The notes: generated by a model not told the origin, from the letters alone. A stretch of 21,779 nucleotides of DNA from CAZVWH01 sp964631175 (GCA_964631175.1 CAZVWH010000046.1:1-21779); one strand, 5' to 3'. Shown: positions 1 to 7,381, counted from the first letter of the stretch. Numbers and translations: made by a program.

Positions 1-89
1 ACTCCATAATACAAGAAAGAGAGCAGTGCTATGCCGGTAGATTTGCTACAGTCTCATTAAAATTGCTATATTACAATCGAACGATTTTT

Positions 90-129
90 AGCTATTAGCA
101 GTTTCTGCTAAAAGAAACTGCTAATAGCT
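90..129. repeat. Perfect 16-bp inverted repeat downstream of fbaB
   Basis: The arms AGCTATTAGCAGTTTC (90-105) and GAAACTGCTAATAGCT (114-129) are perfectly complementary around an 8-nt loop. It lies about 160 nt past the stop codon of the minus-strand aldolase gene, so it could form the 3' end of that transcript. Neither strand has a T-tract after the stem, so it is not a classical intrinsic terminator. The rest of 1-291 shows no gene that I can support. Confidence 0.6.
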
Positions 130-291
130 TCGGACTTATATTTATATGTTGGTGTAATCCAATTGTACTTAATTCCAGCATTTTTGCTAGGTTATCTGAT
201 GTGGTTCAAGGTGCTTCTGAGGCAATAACTATAAAATCAGCCTTCTGCCTCAAGTATATGTGGCGCAAGAATTGATTACAATTGGTGTAAT

Positions 292-1344
292 TTAGGCGAC
301 AGTTATTTCTTTTGACAGGTAAACATCCTGCACCGTGTTAAGCAGTTTAACTCCTTCTTTCATGGATTTTTGAAAGGCTTTTCTGCCTGTGATAAGTCCT
401 GTACCCCCGGCTCTTTTATTTATGACAGCTGTTTTGGCAACTTGCTGTAGGTCATTATCTCCTGATGCTCCACCGGAGTTGATTAAAGGGACTCTTCCCA
501 TATAGCAGTTTGCTATTTGATATCGTGTCCAATCTATTGGGTGCTCGGACGTCAGCTTTTCATACACCAGTGGATGAGTTTTACCGAATTTCAAAACTTT
601 ATAGCCCTCGTTACATGTGGGCTGCTTTTGTTTGACAATGTCAGCCTGGATTGTGACGGCTAAATGATTTGCTTGTCCAGTCAGGTCCGCTGATGTTTCG
701 TAGTTAATGTTGTCTTTTTTAAATTCCGGATTTCGCAAATAAGCCCACAATACTGTAAACATACCTAATTGGTGTGCGCATTCAAAGGCATTTGATACTT
801 CTTCTATTTGTCTAATTGATTCCTGTGAGCCATAGTAAACTGTGGATCCCACAGCTACCGCACCCATGTCAAAGGCCTGCTCGACAGAAGCAAACATACG
901 CTGGTCGTATGTATTAGGGTAGCTGAGAAGCTCATTATGGTTGATTTTGGCAATAAAGGGGATCTTGTGGGCATATTTGCGTGACACCGCGCCAAGAACT
1001 CCCACTGTTGATACAACAGCATTGCAGCCGCCTTCAACAGCCAGCTTTACGATGTTTTCCGGGTCGAAATACAGCGGGTTAGGTGCAAACGAAGCGCCTG
1101 CAGAGTGTTCAATTCCCTGGTCCACCGGCAGTATCGAGAGATGTCCCGTACCTGCCAATCGGCCATGATTGAAGACCATTTGCAGATTTCTCAAGACGGT
1201 ATTTGGCCTATCTGTAGCTGTAAAAACTCTATCTATAAAATCCGGTCCGGGCAGATGAAGTAAATCTTTTGGAATAGTAGTACATTTGTGCTCTAATAAA
1301 TTTTTGGAATTGTCTCCTAAAATCTCGGCAATTTTATTCGGCAT
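292..1344 (-). CDS. fbaB: Class I fructose-bisphosphate aldolase, FbaB type
   Basis: Cytoplasmic enzyme of glycolysis and gluconeogenesis that interconverts fructose 1,6-bisphosphate with DHAP and glyceraldehyde 3-phosphate through a Schiff base. At 350 residues it has the length of E. coli FbaB, and I recognise long near-identical stretches: LSILPVDQGIEHSAGASF near residue 69, SYPNTYDQ near 141, MGAVAVGSTVYYGS near 160, NCYMGR near 279 and TAVINKRAGGTGLITGRKAF near 305. K238 in ADIVKQK is the expected Schiff-base lysine, by analogy with the DhnA/archaeal class I family. The ATG is preceded by GGAG six bases upstream. It lies 46 nt after the nickel superoxide dismutase gene on the same strand and is probably co-transcribed. 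A metal-independent aldolase beside superoxide-defence genes would suit conditions that damage metalloenzymes, but that link is inference. Confidence 0.95.
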   Translation of the reverse strand: MPNKIAEILGDNSKNLLEHKCTTIPKDLLHLPGPDFIDRVFTATDRPNTVLRNLQMVFNHGRLAGTGHLSILPVDQGIEHSAGASFAPNPLYFDPENIVKLAVEGGCNAVVSTVGVLGAVSRKYAHKIPFIAKINHNELLSYPNTYDQRMFASVEQAFDMGAVAVGSTVYYGSQESIRQIEEVSNAFECAHQLGMFTVLWAYLRNPEFKKDNINYETSADLTGQANHLAVTIQADIVKQKQPTCNEGYKVLKFGKTHPLVYEKLTSEHPIDWTRYQIANCYMGRVPLINSGGASGDNDLQQVAKTAVINKRAGGTGLITGRKAFQKSMKEGVKLLNTVQDVYLSKEITVA

Positions 1345-1390
1345 GATTAGCTCCTATGGACTCTGTCTTTTTTATACAAAGTAAGGTGAA

Positions 1391-1873
1391 TTAGCTGTTA
1401 GTACCCAAATATGTGGTTCTAAACTGGACCAAAAGGTTTTTGAGCTGTTCGACATTTTCAAGGTCGGTTGTCTGCTTACACTTCATTGAGTAAACAAGCA
1501 TTTTGTGCAGCAATGTTAGCTTGTGTATATATTCCTTATAGGCTTTTTGATCACTTTGCTCTGCGGGTTTAATCCGCTGGGTCATGAAGTATTGTGTCAC
1601 TATGTCGCTAAAATAGTCGGCGTGGTTTTCTTTGTTTACAATCCACCTGACTAACTGGTTGTAATTCTTGTCACCTTCTACAGATAGATGTTGAATTTCC
1701 TTTATTGATTTTTCGATTGTTGTAATATGTTCACCCATCATATTCAGCCGCATCGGGTCATCGTAAATTCCACAGGGTATTTCGCAATGAGAAAATGCTG
1801 TATGCAGGCCGGCAAACATTAGTAACACAGATGATGTCACGACTAACAACACGGTCTTATTTATCTTTTTCAT
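1391..1873 (-). CDS. sodN: Nickel superoxide dismutase with a Sec signal peptide
   Basis: Converts superoxide to oxygen and hydrogen peroxide at a nickel centre held by the N-terminal hook of the mature protein. Residues 1-28 are a typical signal peptide: MKK start, hydrophobic core VLLVVTSSVLLMFAGL, and small residues before the cut in HTAFS. They are followed directly by HCEIPCGIY (29-37), which matches the hook consensus HCxxPCGxY. Signal peptidase cleavage after S28 would expose H29 as the free N-terminal histidine that the metal site requires. The mature chain of about 132 residues is close to known NiSODs, and the rest is helical with family-like segments (KNYNQLVRWIVNKENHAD). The Shine-Dalgarno AAGGA sits 7 nt before the ATG. 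In Streptomyces the hook is freed by the SodX protease; none is seen here. I am confident of the family; periplasmic location is a strong inference. Confidence 0.92.
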   Translation of the reverse strand: MKKINKTVLLVVTSSVLLMFAGLHTAFSHCEIPCGIYDDPMRLNMMGEHITTIEKSIKEIQHLSVEGDKNYNQLVRWIVNKENHADYFSDIVTQYFMTQRIKPAEQSDQKAYKEYIHKLTLLHKMLVYSMKCKQTTDLENVEQLKNLLVQFRTTYLGTNS

Positions 1874-1906
1874 TTTGCTGTCCTTTCTATTCTCCGTAGC
1901 CTCGTG

Positions 1907-1963
1907 CTTCGCAGCGAAGCTGTGGCTTCGCCGCTTTGCAGAGTAATAAGCGCTGCTGCGAAG
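1907..1963. repeat. Multi-hairpin palindromic repeat between sodN and rubrerythrin-like gene
   Basis: The outer arms CTTCGCAGC (1907-1915) and GCTGCGAAG (1955-1963) are complementary. Inside, GCGAAGC (1914-1920) pairs with GCTTCGC (1925-1931) around a TGTG loop. The element begins 7 nt after the stop codon of the rubrerythrin-like gene (reading on the minus strand) and ends 33 nt before the sodN start. It could shape RNA processing between the two genes, or be a dispersed repeat that landed there. Confidence 0.7.
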
Positions 1964-1969
1964 GATGAA

Positions 1970-2470
1970 TCAAAAAACACCTTCCACATAATCTTCCAGA
2001 TGATAGAACTCGGCATTTTCCAGGAAGGTTTGTGGTTTTGCCACAAAATCACAGATATTTTCCAATATAATAAAGTGTTTTTGTTCTTCATTCGCCAGTT
2101 TTTTGAATACTGCTTTCTGGTCGGGATTATCTACTTCATCAGCCTTTTCCAAATAGAAGTGTTTGCTTTCCTGCTCGATGTTCTTTGCCTTTTTGTAGAG
2201 CTCCAGTTCGTTTATGTCAGGGTTGATTTTATCTGGCGATTCTCGCATTTTCTCGAAGGTTTGTTTTGCATTTGCCAGAACCTCCGTATCGGTAATCTTC
2301 TTTGGGATTTTTGTGCGCATTTGCTGGACGGCTTCATAGTGTTTTACTTCTTCGTCGGCGAGCATGTTACATATGTTTTTAAGTCCTTTGTTGCTGGTTT
2401 TGTTTGTTAGCTGGCGATAGTAATTCTCGCTGAATTTTTCCTTATCCATGGCAAATTTAAGTATATCCAT
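1970..2470 (-). CDS. Rubrerythrin-like ferritin-fold diiron protein without rubredoxin domain
   Basis: A 166-residue four-helix-bundle protein. Diiron ligand motifs are visible in both halves: SENYYRQL near 14 and DEEVKHYE (E41, H44) in the first, EQESKHFYLEKA (E101, H104) and NEEQKHFIILENI (E129, H132) in the second. The C-terminal NAEFYHLEDY is common in rubrerythrin-like proteins. There is no CxxC pair, so the rubredoxin electron-transfer domain of classical rubrerythrin is absent. Likely roles are peroxide reduction or iron oxidation in the cytoplasm; the sequence does not distinguish these. AAGGA lies 7 nt before the ATG. It sits between a half-ferritin and sodN on the same strand, so it could handle the peroxide that a dismutase produces. 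Confidence 0.85.
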   Translation of the reverse strand: MDILKFAMDKEKFSENYYRQLTNKTSNKGLKNICNMLADEEVKHYEAVQQMRTKIPKKITDTEVLANAKQTFEKMRESPDKINPDINELELYKKAKNIEQESKHFYLEKADEVDNPDQKAVFKKLANEEQKHFIILENICDFVAKPQTFLENAEFYHLEDYVEGVF

Positions 2471-2663
2471 GTGTTATCCTTTCAGAAGTTAAGAATACAA
2501 TTATTGAATTTATGGCCGGCTACATGTTGTTGTTCTGGCGGCCCCATCATTCAACCGCCGGAATTTTGGCAAAATGGTACAGTGGCTCATATCGCCGGTT
2601 GGCTATTATTGATTTTCCCGCCTTAGATATTGATCTTTAGGTGGTGTTAGCTAATCTGATGTG

Positions 2664-2963
2664 TCATTTTTCATTAGCCAGCTCGTCAACCTCTTCTGCT
2701 CCCTCAGCGAGAAATTTTTCTTCATCCTTTAACAAGATGTTAAGCAGCCGTTGAAATTCACCGGCATGTACACGTTCTTCGTTGGCAATATCCAACAGGA
2801 CCTTTTTGGCAAGCTTATTGTCCGTGGCGTCTGCGTGAGCCTCATAAAGGTGCACTGCTTCCTCTTCCGCAGCCAGATCCAGGCGTAAAGCCCTTGCTAA
2901 TTCCGAATCAGTCATCTTTCGGCTTGGCGTAAGACCGCTAAATGGATTTACAAATTCAGGCAT
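2664..2963 (-). CDS. Encapsulated-ferritin-like half-ferritin
   Basis: A 99-residue, two-helix ferritin-like protein. The core LRLDLAAEEEAVHLYEAHA followed by KKVLLDIANEERVHAGEF strongly resembles the ferritin-like domain fused to the encapsulin shell of Pyrococcus furiosus and the stand-alone encapsulated ferritins. Expected iron ligands are E33 in the first helix and E63/H66 (ExxH) in the second; two chains must pair to complete a diiron site. Such proteins oxidise ferrous iron, and the family normally works inside an encapsulin nanocompartment. The C-terminus (EEVDELANEK) shows no encapsulin-targeting tail that I recognise, and no shell gene lies in this window. GGGAG precedes the ATG. It starts 32 nt after the superoxide reductase stop and is probably co-transcribed with it. 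The fold is clear; the compartment association is inferred. Confidence 0.85.
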   Translation of the reverse strand: MPEFVNPFSGLTPSRKMTDSELARALRLDLAAEEEAVHLYEAHADATDNKLAKKVLLDIANEERVHAGEFQRLLNILLKDEEKFLAEGAEEVDELANEK

Positions 2964-2995
2964 TTGTTGTTTCTCCCTTCTTTAAAACATTTATT

Positions 2996-3406
2996 TTATT
3001 CTGTAACTTCAATGTCGACATCATTTTCGCATGTACCGTGCAGGTTACAGCGTTCAAAAGCACGTAATTTGCCGTGTGCATGGTCCAAAGATACACAGAC
3101 CTTCATAACGGGGCAAGTTGTTTTGGCTGTAAAATCTATTCTCGCCAGATATGTATCGCCTGCATAGAGCTCAGCAAACTGGATGAAATGCCCCGGCTCA
3201 TTCGGATGCTTGAGAAGCTTACCCACTTCTACAGCGACTTCAAAACATTCACCTTTTTTGACTGTTTTCGGGGCATCTATAATGGGAATGTGCTTTTTTT
3301 CCAGGTCTGTCGCTTCCTCTATATCATCTACTTTATTTACGCCGCAAAAAATATCTTCGGCACACGCTTGTGCGTTTTGTTTAGTTTTGGTAATCATTTT
3401 TGTCAC
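2996..3406 (-). CDS. Superoxide reductase, class II (neelaredoxin/desulfoferrodoxin SORL domain)
   Basis: Reduces superoxide to hydrogen peroxide without making oxygen, a cytoplasmic strategy typical of anaerobes and microaerophiles. All ligands of the Fe(His)4Cys centre are visible: H39 in EKKHIP, H67 and H73 in HPNEPGHFI, and C120 and H123 in CNLHG. E36 and K38 lie at the expected place for the active-site Glu/Lys pair. The N-terminal Cys4 iron site of class I desulfoferrodoxins is missing. Total length is 136 residues. Two starts are possible: GTG at 3406 or ATG at 3397 (then 133 residues); both follow only a weak purine-rich stretch (AAAGAAAG), so the start is not settled. It is the first gene of the run that continues with the half-ferritin. 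Confidence 0.92.
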   Translation of the reverse strand: MTKMITKTKQNAQACAEDIFCGVNKVDDIEEATDLEKKHIPIIDAPKTVKKGECFEVAVEVGKLLKHPNEPGHFIQFAELYAGDTYLARIDFTAKTTCPVMKVCVSLDHAHGKLRAFERCNLHGTCENDVDIEVTE

Positions 3407-3518
3407 TTCTTTCTTTTGAATTTTCTACAGATATAAATTACAACAGCCTTCGATGAGTTAAGCCAAGTCACGGTGGCCAGCTCTTTTTTAGATAGCACAC
3501 ATATTATCAATGACTCAT

Positions 3519-3567
3519 ATTATATCAGGGTAAAATTCCTATGGAATTTAGAAATTATAGATTTCTA
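3519..3567 (-). promoter_or_regulatory. Candidate promoter and twin palindromic operators upstream of superoxide reductase
   Basis: On the minus strand a perfect TATAAT lies at 3524-3519, about 110 nt before the superoxide reductase start, without a good -35 box. Immediately upstream are two abutting palindromes: AAATTCC-tat-GGAATTT (3533-3549) and TAGAAAT-tatag-ATTTCTA (3549-3567). AT-rich palindromes over a -35 region suggest a regulator site, perhaps of a peroxide- or iron-responsive type, but they do not match a Fur or PerR consensus closely. The arrangement is seen; the function is inferred. Confidence 0.35.
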
Positions 3568-3647
3568 CGTGTCCGCTTGAGGGCTGTTCTGTAATTTATT
3601 ACTTTCCTTAGAAATCCTTACCCATCTATCAGGCTCAATTGCCAAAA

Positions 3648-3659
3648 GCCGAATTCGGC
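3648..3659. repeat. Perfect 12-bp palindrome GCCGAATTCGGC
   Basis: A self-complementary 12-mer lies in the otherwise gene-free stretch 3407-3704. Flanking ATTGCC (3638-3643) can also pair with GGCAAT (3657-3662). It lies about 45 nt past the end of a doubtful minus-strand ORF. No function can be assigned. Confidence 0.5.
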
Positions 3660-3704
3660 AATCAAACGGATATTTAAGTCTGACCAACTAAGCACCGGCC
3701 GTAT

Positions 3705-3902
3705 TCAGCAAGATAATATAATATAACACTCTTGGCAAGCTATAGTTACTTTATCTTTTTCTACTCCGGCTCTTCGCTTGTTATCTACTTTGACCACGTT
3801 TCTGAGAGCGGCTTTGGTAATATCGGTAATTTTCTTCACTCTGGCTGCAATCTGTTTAGCAGAGTGTTTATTGGTGAAGACAGCTTTTCCAGTGGGTAAC
3901 AA
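3705..3902 (-). CDS. Doubtful short ORF, possible gene remnant
   Basis: An open frame of 65 codons from a TTG. The same frame stays open six more codons upstream (to about 3920) without an ATG or GTG, then meets a stop. The translated text, with segments such as KHSAKQIAARVKKITDITKA and NKRRAGVEKDK, is lysine- and arginine-rich and reads like real protein, but I recognise no family. There is no convincing ribosome binding site. It lies between the HEAT-repeat gene and the superoxide reductase on the same strand. It may be the end of a decayed gene, or chance. Confidence 0.25.
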   Translation of the reverse strand: MLPTGKAVFTNKHSAKQIAARVKKITDITKAALRNVVKVDNKRRAGVEKDKVTIACQECYIILSC

Positions 3903-3975
3903 AACAATGTATTGGTAGGATTAATTGCCTATTCTATTTGAAATCTCTTTTGATTTCCCGGCTCTTCGGAAATTT

Positions 3976-4449
3976 TCATCTGCGAGGGTTGTTTCTGTGC
4001 CTGTATGCATTCTGCACATGCATGCTTGTTTTGCTCCTGTGTGGGATATGCTTAATCTTGAGCTTATTTGCCTGAATTTTAATTTTAGAAGAGAGCCTCT
4101 CCGGATTTCTGCTTTTCAAGACCATCAAGGCGTTCTCGCATACCCTCGCGGTACCTTTGTCAGAGTGCTCCAAGCCATGCAATAAAGTATTTAAAGCAAC
4201 CTTTTCCATTCTGCCGCGCATTTTTCTCAGTCCATAGGCGGCTGCGCTCTTGGTCTGTCTGGCTGCCCTGCTAAATAAAGCCTCTTTCAAAATATCTAAA
4301 CCATCTTCCTGCATCCATGATAAATTAAAAGCAGCACGACGAGCGGTGCCAATATGCTCAGAGTGTAATTTCTCTCTTAGCTGGTCAAGCAGCTTTATAG
4401 ATGCTTCATCCTTTTCCCGTCCGGATGGTATCCTTTTTTCTAACCTCAT
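3976..4449 (-). CDS. HEAT-repeat protein
   Basis: A 157-residue protein made mainly of helical repeats: residues 34-65 (HIGTARRAAFNLSWMQEDGL...) and 66-110 (QTKSAAAYGLRKMRGRMEKV...) each read as a HEAT/PBS-lyase-like unit, with a third near 96-113 (KGTARVCENALMVL). Such repeats form a curved solenoid for protein binding and do not themselves indicate a reaction. The C-terminal third is basic and of low predicted order (KIKIQANKLKIKHIPHRSK, RHRNNPRR). The ATG is preceded by GGAG at 7 nt. It is divergent from the T2SS operon and may head the minus-strand gene run, although more than 500 nt separate it from the superoxide reductase gene. The fold is fairly sure; partner and role are unknown. Confidence 0.75.
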   Translation of the reverse strand: MRLEKRIPSGREKDEASIKLLDQLREKLHSEHIGTARRAAFNLSWMQEDGLDILKEALFSRAARQTKSAAAYGLRKMRGRMEKVALNTLLHGLEHSDKGTARVCENALMVLKSRNPERLSSKIKIQANKLKIKHIPHRSKTSMHVQNAYRHRNNPRR

Positions 4450-4599
4450 ACAGCCACTCCTCTATGTATCGGTAAATATATCTAAATCACTAAAGGCGGT
4501 TGTTGTTAATATATCAACAGTAACACCAAAGACATAAGGAAAATTATCTTTTTGTAGGAGTCCAGCAGGTAATCCAAAAGTTTCTTATAGAACAATAAG

Positions 4600-4673
4600 C
4601 CCCCACTCTTGTCTTCGCCTGCCCCTGCGTCTCCCGACGCAAGTCGGGGCAGTGGGACAAGAAGACGTGGGGG
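4600..4673. repeat. 74-bp palindromic element, intergenic copy (family 1)
   Basis: The terminal arms are CCCCCAC (4600-4606) and GTGGGGG (4667-4673). Next inside, after a TCTT bulge on the left only, GTCTTC pairs with GAAGAC. A central hairpin GCGTC-TCCC-GACGC is flanked by CTGCCCC/GGGGCAG. A second copy lies inside gspL at 12519-12591. The two differ at paired positions in ways that keep pairing (CAC/GTG versus CAT/ATG at the ends, GTCTTC/GAAGAC versus GCTTTC/GAAAGC inside), so the fold is conserved. It lies about 150 nt upstream of the minus-strand HEAT-repeat gene. Confidence 0.85.
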
Positions 4674-5208
4674 TCGATTCTTGATTTGCTCTGGGGTCCG
4701 CACCCTCGTGGCTTACTTTTTGCTTTTGAAAAAACCACAGCTTTTTGACTCCCTTCAAGTCTATGGTTATTTTCCCTCTCCTCATCCGTTTCAGCCTGGG
4801 TAAGACTGTTAACAGGCAATTATACAGTAAAAAGAGCAAGGTATGCTAAAATATATGTCTTTAAATATAGAATTTTTCGAGTATTTTGCTCGTTTATTTT
4901 GATTGTCCTATTAGAACAACCCCTTTTAGCCCCATATTTAGACCAGCACTCCCGCTCTTTTATATTATGATGTATATTTTTATATGATGTAATTCTGTTG
5001 TCAAATAATTTTTTAATGAGAGCTGATTATTTCCTGGGTGTGGTTTTAGCGGAGTCTTGTACTAATAACGAAGTGGTTTCTGTATGCTGCGTCACAACCG
5101 GCCTACCAGAGACACATTTTTTGTTCTTATATTGTTATTTCTTCTCTGATGGCTGTGTACCTTGGCAGCTACCGTTAATTGAATATACTTCTTCAATTGT
5201 TTACGACC
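4674..5208. other. Gene-poor divergent intergenic stretch
   Basis: Together with 4450-4599 and 5279-5520, this separates the HEAT-repeat gene from gspE. The open frames here have Cys- and Phe-rich, low-plausibility translations and no ribosome binding sites, so I call no gene. An inverted repeat AATTGAA/TTCAATT occurs at 5177-5198. No tRNA-like cloverleaf was noticed. Confidence 0.5.
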
Positions 5209-5278
5209 TAAGCAACCGATGTCTGTTTGACCGCTACATATCCTGTCATTATGAAAGACCTTTTTTGCCGGTTGCTTA
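5209..5278. repeat. 10-bp inverted repeat with a 50-nt loop
   Basis: TAAGCAACCG (5209-5218) pairs perfectly with CGGTTGCTTA (5269-5278). Just inside, GTCT (5221-5224) can pair with AGAC (5256-5259). The size and bulged stem would fit a small structured RNA or a miniature palindromic element, about 310 nt upstream of gspE. No match to a known RNA family was recognised. Confidence 0.5.
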
Positions 5279-5520
5279 ACTGCCCCTCACAGTGACCAAT
5301 CATCAGTACAGTCAAGCAGCATAGAATGATTTTAGTTAAGGGATGATGTTGATAAAAAAGCATTTTTTAGTAATAAAATTGCACCATTGAGCGTCTAATT
5401 AAATGGAAGTTTATAGGAAGTTAGATGATTACTTTACGTAGCTTTTACGCTGTCTTGCCCTTTTTTCGCTCATTTTTCCAGAACTTAAAAAGATAGCAAA
5501 GGCGAAAGATACCGGTTGGA

Positions 5521-5549
5521 TTGACATAACATACTGTATTGTTTATACT
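5521..5549 (+). promoter_or_regulatory. Sigma-70-type promoter of the T2SS operon
   Basis: TTGACA (5521-5526) is separated by exactly 17 nt from TATACT (5544-5549), close to the ideal housekeeping promoter. Transcription would start near 5556, leaving a leader of about 36 nt before the gspE ATG at 5592. No similarly good promoter was seen within the operon, so the whole E-to-D run could depend on it. Confidence 0.75.
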
Positions 5550-5591
5550 TAGTAGGAGAGGCAATTCTTGTTTTAATGTAGGCAGGTATAA

Positions 5592-7325
5592 ATGAAATCA
5601 AGCGTGAATAAGAGCAAGGGTAAAAAGAAAAAGCTGGGTCAGTTGCTTCGTGAAAGGGCATATCTGGATAGTACCCGCCTTAAATTCGCACTTGCAGAGC
5701 AGAAGATTGAACGTCGGCCGTTGGGCCAGATTTTGCTCGAACTTGGGTATATAACGCAGGCTCAGCTAAATGAAGCCCTTGCGCTTCAGGCAGGGATAGC
5801 AAAGATAGATTTAGTCGATATCAAGGTAGCCTCTGATATTATCTCTCTTGTGCCAGCCGATTTGGTAAGCAAATACAATATTCTGCCGTTGTGGAAGGAC
5901 GATGGCCGATTAGCTGTGGCGATGACAAATCCGTTCCAGCCAAGGATTACCGAGGATTTACGATTGGTAACTGGCTACCCGGTGCTTCGGTATTACGCTG
6001 ACCCAACACAATTGGAACATTCGATACTGAAATTCTACGGCAGCAATGTGGCAAGAATGATGGACGACCTTGTACCGGCTGACCAGCGAGCAGAGGCCGA
6101 ATTAGATAACGCTGATTATTCACCTGCCAAGCTACATGAATTAGCGAGAGAGCCGTCTTTGGTTAATCTTGTGAATTTGGTAATACATGAGGCAATTGAG
6201 GCCCGTGCAAGTGACATCCACATCGAGCCGTTTGAGCACGCGGTAAAGATAAAGTACAGAATTGACGGAATGCTCATAGAGAAAAGTCCTTCGTCGAAAA
6301 GGCTTCAAGCAGCGATCATATCCCGCATTAAGATTATGGCGGACTTGAATATCGCCGAGCGTTTTGTGCCGCAAGATGGGCACATTGAATTTATGGGCAA
6401 AAATGGAAGGATTGATATTCGTGTCTCGACTGTTCCAACGGTGTTCGGCGAAGCTGTAGAGCTTAGACTTCTGGATAGAACTGCATCATTGTTTAATCTT
6501 GAGGATTTGGGGATGAATGCCCAGTGCCTGGAAGGCTTCACTAAGTGCCTGCACAAAGCACATGGTATTGTGCTTGTTACAGGACCAACCGGCTGCGGCA
6601 AGACTACAACATTATACGCTGCATTAAACAGGATATATTCGCCGGCTGTGAAAATGATAACAATAGAAGACCCTGTTGAGTATCAGCTTGAGGGTATCAA
6701 CCAGATGCCGGTCAATCCTAAGAGGGGACTTACTTTTGCTACGGGCCTGCGACATATATTGCGCCACGACCCGGATATTATAATGGTCGGAGAGATTCGA
6801 GACCGGGACACCGCTGATATAGCGATTCGTGCTGCGCTAACCGGACACCTTGTTTTCTCCACGCTTCACACAAATGACGCCGCAGGGGCGGTTACCAGAT
6901 TAATTGATATGGGTGTCGAGCCGTTCCTGTTAGGCAGCTCATTGGAGGCTGTGTTAGCGGAAAGACTCGTGCGTATGATATGTCCAAAATGCAAAGAGCC
7001 CTACAAACCTGATGAGCACCTGATCAGAGGCCTAAATGGTTCGATGGAGATTAACTCTGGTACGAAGTTCTATCATGGTGCAGGTTGTGACGAGTGTGGC
7101 CAAACGGGAATGGCAGGGCGAACAGGCATATTTGAACTACTTAGGATGACCAGCAAGCTGCGTGATTTGATAGCCCAAAGACCAACGACCGACCAGATTA
7201 TTAGGGCGGCACCGGCAGACCATATAAGTATGGTGCACGACGGTATTGGCAAGGTGTTGGAAGGCGTCACTACTCCTGAGGAGGTTTTCAGGGTCGCTAA
7301 GGATATAGGTGAAGATGAAAAGTAA
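5592..7325 (+). CDS. gspE: Type II secretion ATPase GspE
   Basis: Cytoplasmic hexameric ATPase that powers pseudopilus assembly. Residues 14-150 form the N-terminal MshEN/T2SSE-N region (GQLLRERAYL, then LGQILLELGYITQAQLNEAL). The catalytic half has the Walker A GPTGCGKT at 331-338, the Asp box around ITIEDPVEYQLEG (357-368), the Walker B and surrounding DPDIIMVGEIRDRDTAD at 393-409, and the His box LTGHLVFSTLHTNDAA at 417-431. A zinc-binding tetracysteine is present (C464, C467, C499, C502), as in GspE and PilB. At 577 residues it has the usual length and looks intact. The ATG follows AGGCAGG. It is the first gene of the operon and lies 56 nt upstream of gspF. PilB of a type IV pilus is the alternative, but the downstream GspG and GspK favour T2SS. 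Confidence 0.96.
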   Translation: MKSSVNKSKGKKKKLGQLLRERAYLDSTRLKFALAEQKIERRPLGQILLELGYITQAQLNEALALQAGIAKIDLVDIKVASDIISLVPADLVSKYNILPLWKDDGRLAVAMTNPFQPRITEDLRLVTGYPVLRYYADPTQLEHSILKFYGSNVARMMDDLVPADQRAEAELDNADYSPAKLHELAREPSLVNLVNLVIHEAIEARASDIHIEPFEHAVKIKYRIDGMLIEKSPSSKRLQAAIISRIKIMADLNIAERFVPQDGHIEFMGKNGRIDIRVSTVPTVFGEAVELRLLDRTASLFNLEDLGMNAQCLEGFTKCLHKAHGIVLVTGPTGCGKTTTLYAALNRIYSPAVKMITIEDPVEYQLEGINQMPVNPKRGLTFATGLRHILRHDPDIIMVGEIRDRDTADIAIRAALTGHLVFSTLHTNDAAGAVTRLIDMGVEPFLLGSSLEAVLAERLVRMICPKCKEPYKPDEHLIRGLNGSMEINSGTKFYHGAGCDECGQTGMAGRTGIFELLRMTSKLRDLIAQRPTTDQIIRAAPADHISMVHDGIGKVLEGVTTPEEVFRVAKDIGEDEK

Positions 7326-7381
7326 AATCTGGTTTTTTTGTTTTCGACTTTAAGTTTTTCTTCATTGCACGGAAATAAATT

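Noticed and set aside
90..129. Intrinsic terminator for fbaB
   Set aside because: The stem is perfect but there is no T-tract on either strand; kept only as an inverted repeat.
1904..2410. Long plus-strand open frame of 168 codons
   Set aside because: It is the antisense shadow of the rubrerythrin-like gene; the translation is Phe/Cys-rich with no motif, while the minus strand has clear diiron motifs and a ribosome site.
4998..5279. Plus-strand open frame of 93 codons from TTG in the divergent spacer
   Set aside because: Composition is rich in Cys, Phe and Tyr, there is no ribosome site, no recognisable motif, and its end overlaps the 10-bp inverted repeat. Probably chance.
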